Below are positions 9,801 to 18,358 of a DNA stretch of 64,000 bases, piece by piece; positions within the stretch are counted from its first letter, which is position 1; every line of letters starts with the position of its first letter. Origin of the DNA: Symbiodinium natans (Eukaryota > Sar > Dinophyceae > Suessiales > Symbiodiniaceae). The notes under the pieces were generated by a model, which saw only the letters and a list, made by a program, of their open reading frames with translations, had not been told where the DNA came from and ran no database searches. The DNA is taken from assembly GCA_905221605.1 (NCBI GenBank), contig CAJNDS010002439.1:87001-151000 (forward strand). Reading direction: 5' to 3'. A program made the translations under genes and the position numbers.

Positions 9801-11190
9801 GCATGGAACTTCTTTTTTTCGGCCTAAGTCCGAGGAGCCCTGGACCCCACAGGCCAGAACCACGATCACACTTCCACCCTACTCGGCGGCTCTAGGGGTG
9901 GTGGGGGGGAGGGGAAGGCGCTTCGATACAAGGAGTCTTGACTCCTCTTGAGGGACCCTAAGCTGGTACCACCCTGAACCCCTGAGGCAGGCCCGAAAGC
10001 GGCGCAACGCCTGAATTGTTCAAAAACTCTCCGACAGTATTCTCCCAGTTTGTATCCTACGCATCTTGGCATGCTGGTCCGCAGTGACAGTATGCGTAAC
10101 ACCCCACCCAACCCCGAAACGCCCCTAAGCACTAACCCCTAAACACCCCTTCTCCAAGCGACTCCGCCCGCCTCGCCTAAACACCCCTAAACCCTAAACC
10201 CTGAACCCCAAACCCTAAACCCCAAACCCTAAACCCTAAACCCTATCCCCAAAACCCTAAACCCCCTAAACCCCCTAAACCCCCGAAAACCCCCGAAAAC
10301 CCCCGAAACCCCCTACGCCCCTAAAGCCGACCTGCCCAGCCCGGAGCAACTCCAGGCGCCGCCGCGCAGCGCTGGCGCGCAGCTCTGCGGCCTGCTCAGG
10401 GTCTTTGGAGTTGGGTGTAGGGTTTCGGGTCTGAGGGTCTTAGGGTTTTAGGGTTCTAGGGTTTTAGGGTTTATGAGGGTTTTCGAACCAGGTCAGCAAA
10501 ACCCGCACACAAGGGTTTTTTTGGCACCCGCATAGCCGCACAGACCGCTCCGAAGGGTCATACGGGTTTTGGACGATACTAGAGGAGCAGAAATGGGTGG
10601 TTCTTAACTACCGGCCTTTATCAGTCCTCGAGCTTCAACAAAGGGTTTGGAGGTCAGGGTTTGGGGGGCTTGGGCTTGTAGAGGGGTTTAGAGGGCTTGA
10701 GAGGGCCCATGGGGCCTGTGGGGCCTCTTGAGGCTTATAGGAATTACCAGGCTGGTCGAGGGGGCTTGTAGAGAGGGCTTTGTAGGCTTTTGGGGGCTTA
10801 ATTATTCGGCTTCCACTCGCACACCCCGCGCGTCTGGTCGAATGACCAGGCTGAGGAAAAAACCTGAAAGCCTTTATGGGGTAGCGCTTCATCTTGGGTT
10901 CTGGTTCATGGGTGCTCATGTGTTTAGACTTGAGAGCTCTTTTTCAGCCTTGATGCCCCACAGCCTCAAATCTGTATTCGCTGGCCCTTGCAGAAACTCG
11001 CGACACATAACGCTGCACAACGAAGGTGCGCAGGACATGTCTGATTCCTCGAAGTTGCGCGCGCCTTCCGCCGCAGCGCCGGCCCGAACTCCGCGGCTTC
11101 CTCAGCCAGGCGCTTGAGGACCGTTCGGCGTGCCTGGCAGAGGAAGGCTCGGCGCTGTCTCTGGAATTCGAGCAACCGAGGGCGACTGCA
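245..11190 (-). CDS. SNF2: SNF2/Brahma-like ATP-dependent chromatin remodeller, multi-exon, partial
   Basis: This gene encodes a Snf2-family DNA translocase, a nuclear ATPase that moves nucleosomes. Read on the minus strand, motifs appear in family order: ADDMGLGKT (motif I), [11 protein letters not shown] (Ia), DEGHR (II), [12 protein letters not shown] (III), [47 protein letters not shown] (V) and DRAHRIGQ (VI). Exons with firm ends are 9350-9385, 8559-8600, 8020-8077, 7761-7812, 7604-7681, 7232-7414, 7082-7121, 6372-6430, 4824-4880, 3098-3183, 2057-2183, 1439-1496, 1076-1123 and 819-899. Others have one uncertain end. RASGKFE and a segment like LARSEEE point to the BRM/SNF2 subgroup over ISWI or CHD; this placement is inference. 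Introns are full of repeats and many start with GC or GA. The first exon and the stop were not found, and no bromodomain is visible, so the 3' end may lie outside the window. Confidence 0.92.
403..495. repeat. Short dispersed element, family H copy 1
   Basis: It begins CTATACTCCCCCC, continues AGAACC-TAATAAA, and ends in a hairpin formed by CTCTTGGG and CCCAAGGGG. A second copy at 3734-3825 shares both ends and the hairpin. It sits in an intron of the SNF2 gene. Confidence 0.75.
1076..3555 (-). CDS. SNF2: SNF2 helicase C-lobe exons (motifs IV to VI)
   Basis: Exons read [20 protein letters not shown] (3441 to about 3550), [20 protein letters not shown] (3098-3183), [19 protein letters not shown] and on through [11 protein letters not shown] (2057-2183), [19 protein letters not shown] (1439-1496) and [16 protein letters not shown] (1076-1123). 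Joins reproduce family sequence without gaps: [11 protein letters not shown] (GC donor), [12 protein letters not shown] (GA donor) and WNPQS|DLQA (GA donor). The two motif VI arginines (RAHR) are present. The introns include a 913-nt AT-rich one (2184-3097), one with a terminal-inverted-repeat element (1777-1896) and one with another short element (3734-3825). Confidence 0.92.
1210..1234 (+). repeat. Telomere-type array (TTTAGGG)
   Basis: Three TTTAGGG units inside a SNF2 intron. Scattered CCCTAAA units follow at 1350-1420 in the opposite orientation. Confidence 0.9.
1777..1896. mobile_element. Terminal-inverted-repeat element, family C copy 1
   Basis: It begins CTTGGAGGTTCATGGGTAC and ends CCCTGAACCTCCAAG, so its ends are inverted repeats. 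It has no coding capacity and lies in the SNF2 intron between 1497 and 2056. Related copies occur at 12730, 21025, 30964, 31204 and 34365. Confidence 0.85.
2184..3097. other. Large AT-rich intron of the SNF2 gene
   Basis: The 914 nt between exons 3098-3183 and 2057-2183 contain no coding signal and no telomere-type repeat, and 2230-2860 is clearly more AT-rich than its surroundings. The flanking exons splice in frame ([12 protein letters not shown]) with a GC donor at 3097. Confidence 0.6.
3734..3825. repeat. Short dispersed element, family H copy 2
   Basis: Second copy of the element at 403-495, same orientation, with CCCCTTGGG and CCCAAGGGG arms. It lies in a SNF2 intron between the exon ending near 4325 and the exon starting near 3550. 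Confidence 0.75.
4325..5185 (-). CDS. SNF2: SNF2 central exons between the two helicase lobes
   Basis: One exon ends at 5019 and carries [19 protein letters not shown] and [13 protein letters not shown], the conserved Snf2 block after motif III. Its start is unclear, perhaps near 5185 with [10 protein letters not shown]. Next come [19 protein letters not shown] (4824-4880, 19 codons), [11 protein letters not shown] (from 4731) and a segment with [18 protein letters not shown] (about 4325-4432), the counterpart of MQLRKxCNHPxLF. The join SSWQK|VLYRKG uses a GC donor at 4823 and an acceptor before 4731. Residues usually found between VLYR and MQLRK are not visible, so a short exon may lie in 4432-4680. 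Confidence 0.87.
6020..8600 (-). CDS. SNF2: SNF2 ATPase N-lobe exons (motifs I to III)
   Basis: Exons read in order: [13 protein letters not shown] (8559-8600), [18 protein letters not shown] (8020-8077), [17 protein letters not shown] (7761-7812), [18 protein letters not shown] (7604-7681), a 183-bp exon from FRYLVYRG to DEGH (7232-7414), [14 protein letters not shown] (7082-7121), [20 protein letters not shown] (6372-6430) and [20 protein letters not shown] (from 6127 down to about 6020). Splicing restores family-consistent joins such as DEGHRIKN, NSLRELW and [14 protein letters not shown]. Donors are GC at 8558, 8019, 7603 and 7081, GA at 7760 and 6371, and GT at 7231. The Walker A lysine (GKT) and the DEGH box are intact, so the domain looks functional. 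The smallest intron, 7682-7760, is 79 nt. Confidence 0.93.
6136..6176 (+). repeat. Telomere-type array (TTTAGGG) in a SNF2 intron
   Basis: Five to six units with one TTTGGGG variant, starting about 10 nt upstream (in gene direction, downstream) of exon 6020-6127 and inside the 244-nt intron 6128-6371. Confidence 0.9.
6653..6700 (-). repeat. Telomere-type array (CCCTAAA) in a SNF2 intron
   Basis: Seven perfect CCCTAAA units in intron 6431-7081. The same intron also holds the opposite-orientation array at 6801-6871. Confidence 0.92.
6801..6960 (+). repeat. Telomere-type array with poly-T/GCCACCCGCCTAGC module
   Basis: About ten TTTAGGG units (6801-6871) run into TTTTTTTT-GCCACCCGCCTAGCAG and then interrupted units to 6960. 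The non-telomeric motif recurs next to other arrays in the window. It lies inside a SNF2 intron. Confidence 0.9.
8114..8176 (+). repeat. Telomere-type array (TTTAGGG) in a SNF2 intron
   Basis: Eight units with one TTTGGGG variant, in intron 8078-8558 between two confirmed ATPase exons. Confidence 0.92.
8332..8390. repeat. Direct repeat copy without array
   Basis: A 59-nt segment, with TATATCC, AAATAAAGAACCC and CCTTATGCTTAAACCC, that is repeated at 8445-8545. In this copy TTAAAAGGA runs directly into CCCTTATGC. Confidence 0.8.
8445..8545. repeat. Direct repeat copy interrupted by a telomere-type array
   Basis: Second copy of 8332-8390. Between GAAAAGAA and CCCTTATGC it contains about six CCCTAAA units (8484-8527) that are absent from the first copy. 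Confidence 0.8.
8655..8693 (+). repeat. Telomere-type array (TTTAGGG, one TTCAGGG)
   Basis: Five units upstream of SNF2 exon 8559-8600, in the intron region toward exon 9117. Confidence 0.88.
9040..11190 (-). CDS. SNF2: HSA-like N-terminal exons of the SNF2 gene
   Basis: Four segments read like the helicase-SANT-associated region before Snf2 ATPases, which in known remodellers binds actin-related proteins. They are [20 protein letters not shown] (about 11040-11175), [20 protein letters not shown] (ending at 10332), [12 protein letters not shown] (9350-9385, exactly 12 codons) and [19 protein letters not shown] (starting at 9117). Spliced together, the last two give the ETK-x-x-R-x-x-x-LLEET pattern seen in BRM proteins. 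The junction 10332/9385 is GT-AG and 9350/9117 is GA-AG. The left-most exon is placed here only by composition and position, so it is the weakest part. The intron between 10332 and 9385 carries a 52-bp tandem duplication. Confidence 0.6.
9436..9541. repeat. Tandem duplication of a 52-bp unit
   Basis: Two copies (9436-9487 and 9488-9541), each beginning GGTTCGGGGGCCCTTTTT and containing AGGATCCTTT and GAAGGGCC or GTAAGGGCC. They lie in the intron between SNF2 exons ending at 10332 and starting at 9385. Confidence 0.85.
10180..10315 (-). repeat. Degenerate telomere-type array grading into CCCCCTAAA and CCCCCGAAAA
   Basis: CCCTAAA units change along the array to CCCCAAA, then CCCCCTAAA, then CCCCCGAAAA, ending just before the SNF2 segment at 10332. 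The gradient suggests local spreading of variants. Confidence 0.85.
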
Positions 11191-11778
11191 CAAAGAGCCA
11201 GCACATCACCGGGACTGTCACGCCAGAATCGGAAGAAGGTTTACGGGCAAGAGTTTGGGGGCTTCGGAGGCGTGAGTCGTGAGCAGCGCTCAATCCTGCT
11301 CAGACCCAAGAACCGGGTGCCTGCCTGCCGCTTCAACCAAAAAAGCTCCTGGGCCATAGGCACCTGTGGAATATTCAGGGATTGCAAGGGTTTGCATTCT
11401 CAGGGGGCTCAGGTGGGCAGAAGGCAATGGCAGCAGCCAATCTCATACACTGGTTGACAGAGTACTTTTAACTTTGAGATGGAGGATGTGTATGCGAAGG
11501 CAGCTTCAGTGTGCCAGAACCTTGCTCAATATAGACAGACTACCCTTATGACAGACGTCTCACGATCATGCTTGTGTGCATATCCCGTGTCCTGCACAAG
11601 TCAAGCCCTGCCTCGGCAATCAAGCGGCACCTTTCCGCAAGGCAGGGGCTCTGTCCAGCAGCCAGCAGCTGCTTGCAAAAAAAGGAGAAAGGTCGAGGTG
11701 ACCACTGAACCCCCCTGTTGCAAAATCGAAGGCCTGGCGGCGTAGGTGGCTCCAGAGAGTCCAGGTAGCTTCTCGCCG

Positions 11779-12273
11779 TCATTCTCCTGTGAAGGAGGTT
11801 GACGCCACTACAAGGTGCCATGCGACATGAACTTCCGAACCAAGTGAAACACGAAAGAGCGACAGAGAGCAAACCGAGACAATGGCTGCCTCGCCGGAAG
11901 AGACGTCGATGGAATCCAGGTTGTGACTCTGGGGCGGGGCCATGGGTGAGAGAGACGCGAGCCTTGCGTGTTCTACCGGGTTGCAGGAGTTCGGTCTTGG
12001 ACCGCTCACGACTGCGGCTCGAGGGATGAAGAAACCTGATAGCGAAGCTTCCACAACCCAAGGTACCTTTCGAATGCAATTCGCACTCGCTACAAGTACC
12101 GTGAGAAGTACAGTGGCTTGGTTCAAGGCAGATGGTTGCCCATTCATGCTCCTCTGAAAAGTTAAAACAAAGCATCTGCTGCAGGAACTACGCCCGACTA
12201 GACGTGAGCTAACGAATGCTAGACGGGCTAAGTACATGAAAGCATGCAGGCAAGCAGGGCAGCATGCGTGCAA
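11779..12273 (-). CDS. Possible N-terminal exon of the SNF2 gene or a separate short gene
   Basis: The minus strand is open for 164 codons and includes a protein-like stretch with MAPPQSHNLDSIDVSSGEAA. It lies upstream of the HSA-like exons in the same direction, so it could be the unstructured N-terminus of the remodeller. No domain is recognisable, no splice junction was established, and overlapping frames are also open. Treat as a candidate only. Confidence 0.3.
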   Translation of the reverse strand: MHACCPACLHAFMYLARLAFVSSRLVGRSSCSRCFVLTFQRSMNGQPSALNQATVLLTVLVASANCIRKVPWVVEASLSGFFIPRAAVVSGPRPNSCNPVEHARLASLSPMAPPQSHNLDSIDVSSGEAAIVSVCSLSLFRVSLGSEVHVAWHLVVASTSFTGE

Positions 12274-12516
12274 GAGCCATTAGTCCGCTGCTAGACCCAC
12301 AAACACTACTGGTAACTGGTTACTATGCTCCCTACACCAGTGACCGTTGCAGACTTGAGCTCGTCTCTAGCATACTTGACAAGGGCTCAGGGCAAACGTG
12401 CATGCAAGGAGGCATGCTGCAGGCCGGCTGAAGCAGAAAACGGCTAGTGACTTATCACGGCCAATGCTCGGCTCGTGCTTGCTCTGACAAAGCACAGGAC
12501 ACATGCAAGGCCCATG

Positions 12517-12625
12517 CCCAAAGAGCCCAATACCCCTTAATTAAGGAATATTCCTTAAACCATAATAAGGATCCCTTCATAAAATTGAGGATATTCCTTA
12601 ATTTAGGGGTATTGGGCCCTCTGGG
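12517..12625. mobile_element. Terminal-inverted-repeat element, family A copy 1
   Basis: Ends are CCCAAAGAGCCCAATACCCC and GGGGTATTGGGCCCTCTGGG, with inner palindromic TTAATTAAGGAATATTCC. It is about 109 bp with no ORF. Family A has about ten copies in the window and is the reference for the other entries. Confidence 0.9.
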
Positions 12626-12729
12626 TACTGGAGGTTGATGCCTCGGCCCGGCATTGACGAAGAACCTTGGGGCCGTTCGCATCCTGCCGTTGTGGGCATC
12701 ATCTGCCCAGGAACTCATGCTGACAACTG

Positions 12730-12862
12730 CTTGGAGGTTCAGGGTACTTATTATAACCCCAATATACCCCAATGATATCTGTACGAATGAGCGCCCTAAG
12801 TCCTCTAAGTAGGTTGTAAGTAGACTTATAATTGGGGTTCGAAGTACCCATGAACCTCCAAG
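12730..12862. mobile_element. Terminal-inverted-repeat element, family C copy 2
   Basis: Begins CTTGGAGGTTCAGGGTAC and ends GTACCCATGAACCTCCAAG. The interior shares TCCTCTAAGTAGGTTG with the copy at 21025. Confidence 0.87.
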
Positions 12863-12982
12863 TGCCCGTGGCCCCCCCCCCCAAAGTGTCAAAAGTTCCA
12901 TCGTTCCAGTCCTTGAACTCCGCTAAGCGTCGTCGCAGCCAGGCCATGCACCTCTCGATTGCAAGATCTGACCTCGGCACTC

Positions 12983-13125
12983 CCTAAACCCCAAACCCTA
13001 AACCCTTTAAACCCTTTAAACCCTTTAAACCCTTTAAACCCTTCAAACCCTTTAGACCCTTTAAAACCTTTAAACCCTTTAAAACCCTAAACCCTAAACC
13101 CGAAGCCCTAAACCCTAAACCCTCA
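12983..13125 (-). repeat. Telomere-type and variant (CCCTTTAAA) array
   Basis: CCCTAAA units flank a block of about nine 9-mer CCCTTTAAA units (roughly 13003-13085), a length variant not expected from telomerase using a 7-nt template. Confidence 0.88.
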
Positions 13126-13241
13126 GCACTGTCATCCCCAAAAAGGCCGCTCCGAGGCGCTGCTCAAGACAGCTAGGTGCCAAGCAATGCGGGGTCCATT
13201 CCTGGCAGGCGTCAAGAATTTTGGTCTCGCCATGGCCCATC

Positions 13242-13348
13242 CCTAGAGAGCCCAGTACCCCTTAATTAAGGAATATACCTTATTTTTATGAAGGGATCCT
13301 TATTATGGTTTAAGGAATATTCCTAAATAAGGGGTATTGGACTCTTTG
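13242..13348. mobile_element. Terminal-inverted-repeat element, family A copy 2
   Basis: Left end AGAGAGCCCAGTACCCCTTA, right end AAGGGGTATTGGACTCTTTG. The interior is inverted relative to copy 1 (GGGATCCTTATTATGG versus CATAATAAGGATCCC). Confidence 0.87.
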
Positions 13349-14147
13349 CGTCTATCACACCTTCCAAGAATGGCAGAGCTTGGTATCGGCTTGGTGGCCC
13401 TCAGAACTTTTCCTGTACCTCATTCACGCATGCCTGATGTCTAGGCCCGGACGTTGAGGAAGCCCATCTTAACTTTCCAGTTGGCGTGCAAACTTCTCAA
13501 AAGGTTAGCTGTAGCACGCCCAACGCAGCAAAGGTGTCACTGTCACTAACCTGCCAGCGCTTGCCGACGAAGGCCTGTCATGGAAAACTTCAGTCGCCAG
13601 CGATCACCCTCATACCACGTCTCAAAGGCGCGCCTGAGGAAGGCAACTGGGCAAAAAAAGGCCATATGCCGTGATATGAACCTACAAAAGTATTCTCATT
13701 AAGCCACTAGTATATATCTACGTTATTCCTATTCTATGATTAGCTCAAGTATATTCGGGTATGATTAAGTCCAACTAATTTCTTGTAGAAGATGTCTAAT
13801 ACCAGTGAATTCTAGAAAATAGCTTGCGACCTTGGGCCGGCCCAGACCCCTGCAACCCGAACAAGCCCTCTTGAAAAGGCCGGGGCTTGAGGGCTGACCG
13901 CTCTCGACTATTTGCTGAGGAACCCCCCTAAAAACATGTGAGATACTACTCCCCATATCTCCCCATTGTACAGCGCTTGTAAGGAAGCCGATTTTGGGGG
14001 ACTGAGCACTTGTTTTTATTGTGTTTTCGGCGATTAAGTCATTAGAAGTTCTGAAGGCCCTAGTCCGCTTAGTCCGCTTAGCTGACGGACTTGGGGCAAA
14101 CCGAGCTTTATTAACGGGCTCGCTGGTTCCGGCTGCCCCCCAACCAC
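13349..14147. other. No supported gene
   Basis: Short open frames only. I see no conserved motif and no array here. Confidence 0.4.
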
Positions 14148-14261
14148 TCAGAGAGCCCTCGGTACCCCTTCATGACGGAAGAGACCTTAAATTGTAAAGG
14201 GATCCCTGAGTTATGATTTAAGGAATATCCCTCAATTAAGGGGCATAAAGGGCTCTTTGGG
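14148..14261. mobile_element. Terminal-inverted-repeat element, family A copy 3 (diverged)
   Basis: Left AGAGAGCCCTCGGTACCCC, right GGGGCATAAAGGGCTCTTTG, with the same AAAGGGATCC core. More diverged than copies 1 and 2. Confidence 0.75.
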
Positions 14262-14349
14262 CATGATGGGAGGGTTTCGGGGTTTCGGTGCTTCTGAAGG
14301 CTGTCTCACAGTCTCCCCAGGCGAGAGTTGAGGCATTTTGGACCTCGGG

Positions 14350-14488
14350 GGTAGGGTTTAGGGTTTAGGGTTTAGGGTTTAGGGTTTAGGGTTTAGGGTT
14401 GAGGGTTGAGGGTTGAGGGTTTAGGGTTTAGGGTTTAGGGTTTATGGTTTTTGCTTTAGGGTTTAGGGTTTAGGGTTTAGGGTTTAGG
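14350..14488 (+). repeat. Telomere-type array with TTGAGGG variant block
   Basis: About 17 units; three successive TTGAGGG variants sit in the middle, and an interruption near 14450 separates the last five perfect units. Confidence 0.93.
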
Positions 14489-14847
14489 GCTCCTTGTCAG
14501 CGCATGACTCCTGCCGCTTTGCAAGGCAGGCTGAGTGACGCGCTCAGCAGCCTTCTCGACGCGCTTCACCTTTGCCAGCGCTGTCCATGAAGTCAGTCAT
14601 GTTGGATAACGATCGGCGGGCCGCCCGGGGAATTGTGAGAAACAACCCGGAAATTCTTCAGCGGCATCAATTTGTTTTTGGCCCCTCGGAATTGTGAAAC
14701 CAGGCGACGCGAAATTTCGGCGAACGTTTTGACTTGTAGGGCTTAGGGCTTAGGGTTTGGGGTTGTCTAAAAAATCGCTTTTGACCAAAGCTCTGAGCCT
14801 GAGCAAAGGTTGGAGGGCCTGAGTCTTCTCAGTTCCTTTTCTACGAA

Positions 14848-14944
14848 TTGCTTAAGAACCCAGAAAAAATTATAAAATATTCTTCCTTATGAAGGTTAAT
14901 ATAGGGATTATGATTTTTTTATTCATTTCGGGGTTCTTAAGCAA
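14848..14944. mobile_element. Terminal-inverted-repeat element, family B copy 1
   Basis: Begins TTGCTTAAGAACCC and ends GGGGTTCTTAAGCAA. The interior contains ATTCTTCCTTATGAAGG. Related copies are at 23930 and 55207. Confidence 0.88.
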
Positions 14945-14973
14945 ACAGTGGTTTTGAAAGCTCGCCAGATTCT

Positions 14974-14993
14974 CCCCCCCCCCCCCCCCCCCC
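14974..14993. repeat. Poly-C tract
   Basis: An uninterrupted run of about 20 C. One of many C/G homopolymers in the window. Confidence 0.9.
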
Positions 14994-15346
14994 GCTCCGG
15001 CACAAACTAAAACTCCCTCATTTTGCTGAGGGGAGGTTACACTAATCAGCATCCAACAGTCTTACCCTAGAAGAGGCTTGGAACTGCAGCTAGCTCCTTG
15101 TGCTGCTTCGGTAGCACATCGGGATCGCCAGAACACCGTTTCTGCTAGACCTTCCTACTCCACCACGGGCTAAGTTGCTCTGCACCTGACTGCTATGCTC
15201 CGAAGTTCCAGCGGAACCCTCAACCTCAACCTCAACCGCCTTTTCAAGCCTTAAAGCTGCAGCGAGACATAGCTCGAGCCCCAGGCAGTCCAGTACTCTT
15301 TGCCTCAGCGACCGACGGGTTGCAATCTCGACCGTCTCAGGTACAC

Positions 15347-15405
15347 AACCCAAAGAGCCCTTCATACCCCTTTACTAGGGATTATACCCTTATACCCCTT
15401 AGTTT
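15347..15405. mobile_element. Partial family A element
   Basis: Only the left end (CCCAAAGAGCCCTTCATACC) and part of the interior are recognisable; no matching right end follows. Probably truncated. Confidence 0.5.
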
Positions 15406-16417
15406 CCATGTGCGCATGAACGCGGCTCTGTGGGTGAAAGCCTTTTGCGGTCTGCATGCTGCGTGGTGTACCCTAAATCCTGAACCTTGTAATATAAGAA
15501 TATTTTGCTAATATGATACTATTATACTATGCTTATGATATTTTGCTACCATTCTTAACAAGATCTGTGTCATCACGACCATCACTACCACCACAGAATG
15601 AACAACAGGGAACCGCTTCGGATTGTTGGGATTCTACACGAGCCTCGGAACCCTAAAGCCTAAAGGCCTAAACCCTAAACCTTAAACCCTGAACCCTAAA
15701 CCCTTAAACCCAAGCAGAGTGTCAGCTGGAGCTCGCCCAGGGAACGTTTAGATGCCGATGCCTACGTACTACGAAGTTAATTACGTAGATTGAGTTTTTT
15801 AAAGGCAAACAAGACACTTCATGTTTAGCATTTCGCAAAAATTCAAACTACTGACATGTCTCTTCAAGCTTCTACATTGAATGTAAGTAAAAAGAACCAA
15901 ACAAACATCAATGCAGTGACAAATCAGGTCAGCAATCTGGTATGGACTGCGATGAATCAACTGAGTGCGGAGCTTTCCTCTGCCTTTGGCCTCCCGGGCT
16001 ACATAAATCAAGGCAGTGAGAAGCTAGCACTTGATGGTGCAGAACCCTCGACTGTATCCTGAACCCTGACCGACTGGACGGCGCTGGAAATTCTGGTCTT
16101 GGTCTGGTCTTGGGCGGAAAGAAGCGGGACAGGTGAGTGCAACCAGGAGGTTGCTGTCTTGTGTGAAGGTGTATCACTAAGCTTCGTCTTCTGCACTCTC
16201 ATTGAGACCTCGCCTAGTGTCAGGATACTCTAGACATGCCACACCAGGCGGAAGTTCGCAGAACTCGTGCATCCTGCAGCCCGGCGCCTGACAGAGGTGC
16301 CTTGCTCGTCACCTGGATTCACCTCACGCAGAGGCTACATACCGTGCGCTAAGCCGGCTATTTTGTTGCCTAAAGACGACTTGAGGCAGCATGAGACAAC
16401 ACATTCACATGTGTCGC

Positions 16418-16482
16418 TTGAGCCATGTTAGGGATTAGGGTTTAGGGTTGAGGATTTAGGGTTTACGGTTCAGGGTTTAGGG
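16418..16482. repeat. Degenerate telomere-type array beside a spliced-leader-like 11-mer
   Basis: On the minus strand several CCCTAAA-like units run into CATGGCTCAAG at 16421-16431. The last nine bases equal the 3' end of the dinoflagellate spliced leader. No ORF follows, and nine bases can match by chance. Confidence 0.4.
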
Positions 16483-16642
16483 CAACACCACATTGGACCT
16501 TACGGAAACGCAAACCGTGGCGCCTCCAGGGCCTTTGCCTCGCCATGAAGGTACGACAAGCTGTTGACTAAGCTTTGCATTTTTTCGGATCTTGCAAACA
16601 GGCATCCTACGTCTTCGGCTCCAGAACCACTTCCAAATACTA

Positions 16643-16845
16643 CCCCAAAGAGCCCTTTATACCCGATTATCAAGGAATATTCCTTCAGTCATATTAAGCT
16701 ATGAAGGATCCCTTGATAATTTTCGCTATATTCCCTTAAACCCTAAACCCTAAACCCTAAACCCTAAACCCTAAACCCTAAACCCTAAACCCTAAACCCT
16801 AAACCCACACATTCCTGCATCAAGGGGTACAAAGGGCTCCCTGGG
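16643..16845. mobile_element. Family A element containing a telomere-type array
   Basis: Left end CCCAAAGAGCCCTTTATACC and right end GGGGTACAAAGGGCTCCCTG are inverted repeats of each other. The interior is of family A type up to about 16734, then ten perfect CCCTAAA units (16735-16806) follow before the right end. The element is about 95 bp longer than its relatives because of the array. Confidence 0.88.
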
Positions 16846-16920
16846 ACCCAGAAAGTTTTGCAGCCGTGGGGCGCCGGCCTTCGTCTCCGAGAGCATCTTT
16901 CGCTCCATCTTGCGGCAGAC

Positions 16921-16992
16921 CTTAGGGTTTAGGGTTTAGGGTTTAGGGTTTAGGGTTTAGGGTTTAGGGTTTAGGGTTTAGGGTTTCGGGTT
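16921..16992 (+). repeat. Telomere-type array (TTTAGGG)
   Basis: Nine to ten units, the last one TTTCGGG. It lies 75 bp beyond the array-bearing family A element and in opposite orientation to that array. Confidence 0.93.
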
Positions 16993-17557
16993 TACTGCAG
17001 GATCACAAGGATGCAGCAAAGTGAGGCGCGTGCCGATTGCAGCATCGAGGATAGATTCCGGCCTAGCTGCTGGAAGAAACCGCAACGGATGCGTAGAGAT
17101 CAGTGTATGCACGTTGTCTCCATAAATTTACCTTACACTCTCAGCCATGAGTATCTACTGAAATGATCTGAAATGGCTGATTGGTTCACTTGTAAAGGCG
17201 GCGAGAGGAGCGGAGAGAACGCCATCACAGGGAGGCCCCAGCCCCCAGCCTTCACAAATAATTTGCAAGCCCCTGCTTCCGACTCGGGACGCATCCGCCG
17301 AGCAGACATCGTCTGCACTGAGGGGAGAGACTTATGGTGACGCTCGGGAACGTCAGACTTTCAACATACGAGCCTCAACAAAACAAACTCTGTAAAAGCT
17401 GGTGCCATCCCGGTAAGATGACTTACTGCTTCCACCAGCCCCCTGAGATACCACACTCTAGGATGCGTGCTAGGATAGCGCTGCCGCCAGTCCTCCGCGT
17501 CGTCACCCCACGCACGGCGGCCCTCGCGACCCAGATTTCCAGCACCCGCCCAAAAAC

Positions 17558-18358
17558 TCAGGAAGCGTCTGCCCCAGGGCACACCAGGGCCTTCTCATTG
17601 CAGCGGAGGAAGCTCAGATGTCCGTTGTGCAAGTCTGCAGCCTCCAGGCTCGTGTTGGTGACACTGGCATGGTGAAAGGCTCTTACCACCCATCCAAGAA
17701 ACTTGTATTGCGACCTGCTTGGTGGCAGGCTCCCCTCCAAAGTCGTTGCAATGGAACTCTCCAGAAAGAGTGGGCAGTGAACTCGCAAGACTGTCCAGTC
17801 AGAGAGGCCTGGATAGACACGGTCTTGCCAGACGGCCTCGTCATCTGCCAGGTGCGCGAGCTGCTCCAGCAGCGCTCGCTGCGCAGGCTGAAGCGTTGGC
17901 TTGCGCCACAGGTTCTTCACGCCCCCGCCTCGACCCCGGACGCCAACGTGATTTGCGCGGCTCGACGATCCAGGGCTCCTCGAAGACGTGCCACAGGCTC
18001 GAGTTCATAGCCAGCGCCCTTGTGGTGACGCCCTCCCCCAAGCTGCACCAATACGAAGGGCTCTCGCCGAAGCCTTTGCGAGCCGTTTCCGAAAGAATCT
18101 TCGTGAAGTTGCGGGGCAGGTCAAGGAGTTGAAATGGCATGTCGCGTCTCGTGGTGAGGCTGCCAGCGGCGATGCTCGGAACTCTCGTCGATGCTTCAGA
18201 ACCAGCGAGACATCCTCCAGAAAGACGTAGTCCCCGGCATCGACGAAGACCAATAATGCCACGTCCGGGCGGTGCCTGAAGAGCTCGTGAACAAAGAGCC
18301 GGATGAAGGCCGGAATCCCCGAGAAGTTTTGTTTGTCCAGAGTCCATCTAGGTATCAA
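17558..18358 (-). CDS. Unidentified multi-exon protein, weakly glycosyltransferase-like
   Basis: Three minus-strand frames look coding. The first (about 18358-18195) reads IPAFIRLFVHELFRHRPDVA and LLVFVDAGDYVFLEDVSLVL. The pattern of a hydrophobic strand, then D-x-G-D and LEDVS, recalls the metal-site region of GT-A glycosyltransferases such as xylosyltransferases, but the canonical DxD is not exact. A second frame (about 18175-17960) contains RDMPFQLLDLPRNFTKILSE and YWCSLGEGVTTRALAMNSSL. A third (about 17920-17770) contains NLWRKPTLQPAQRALLEQLA and ends in DRVYPGLSDWTVL. The frame changes imply small introns not resolved here. An opposite-strand reading is possible but less protein-like. 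Confidence 0.42.
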
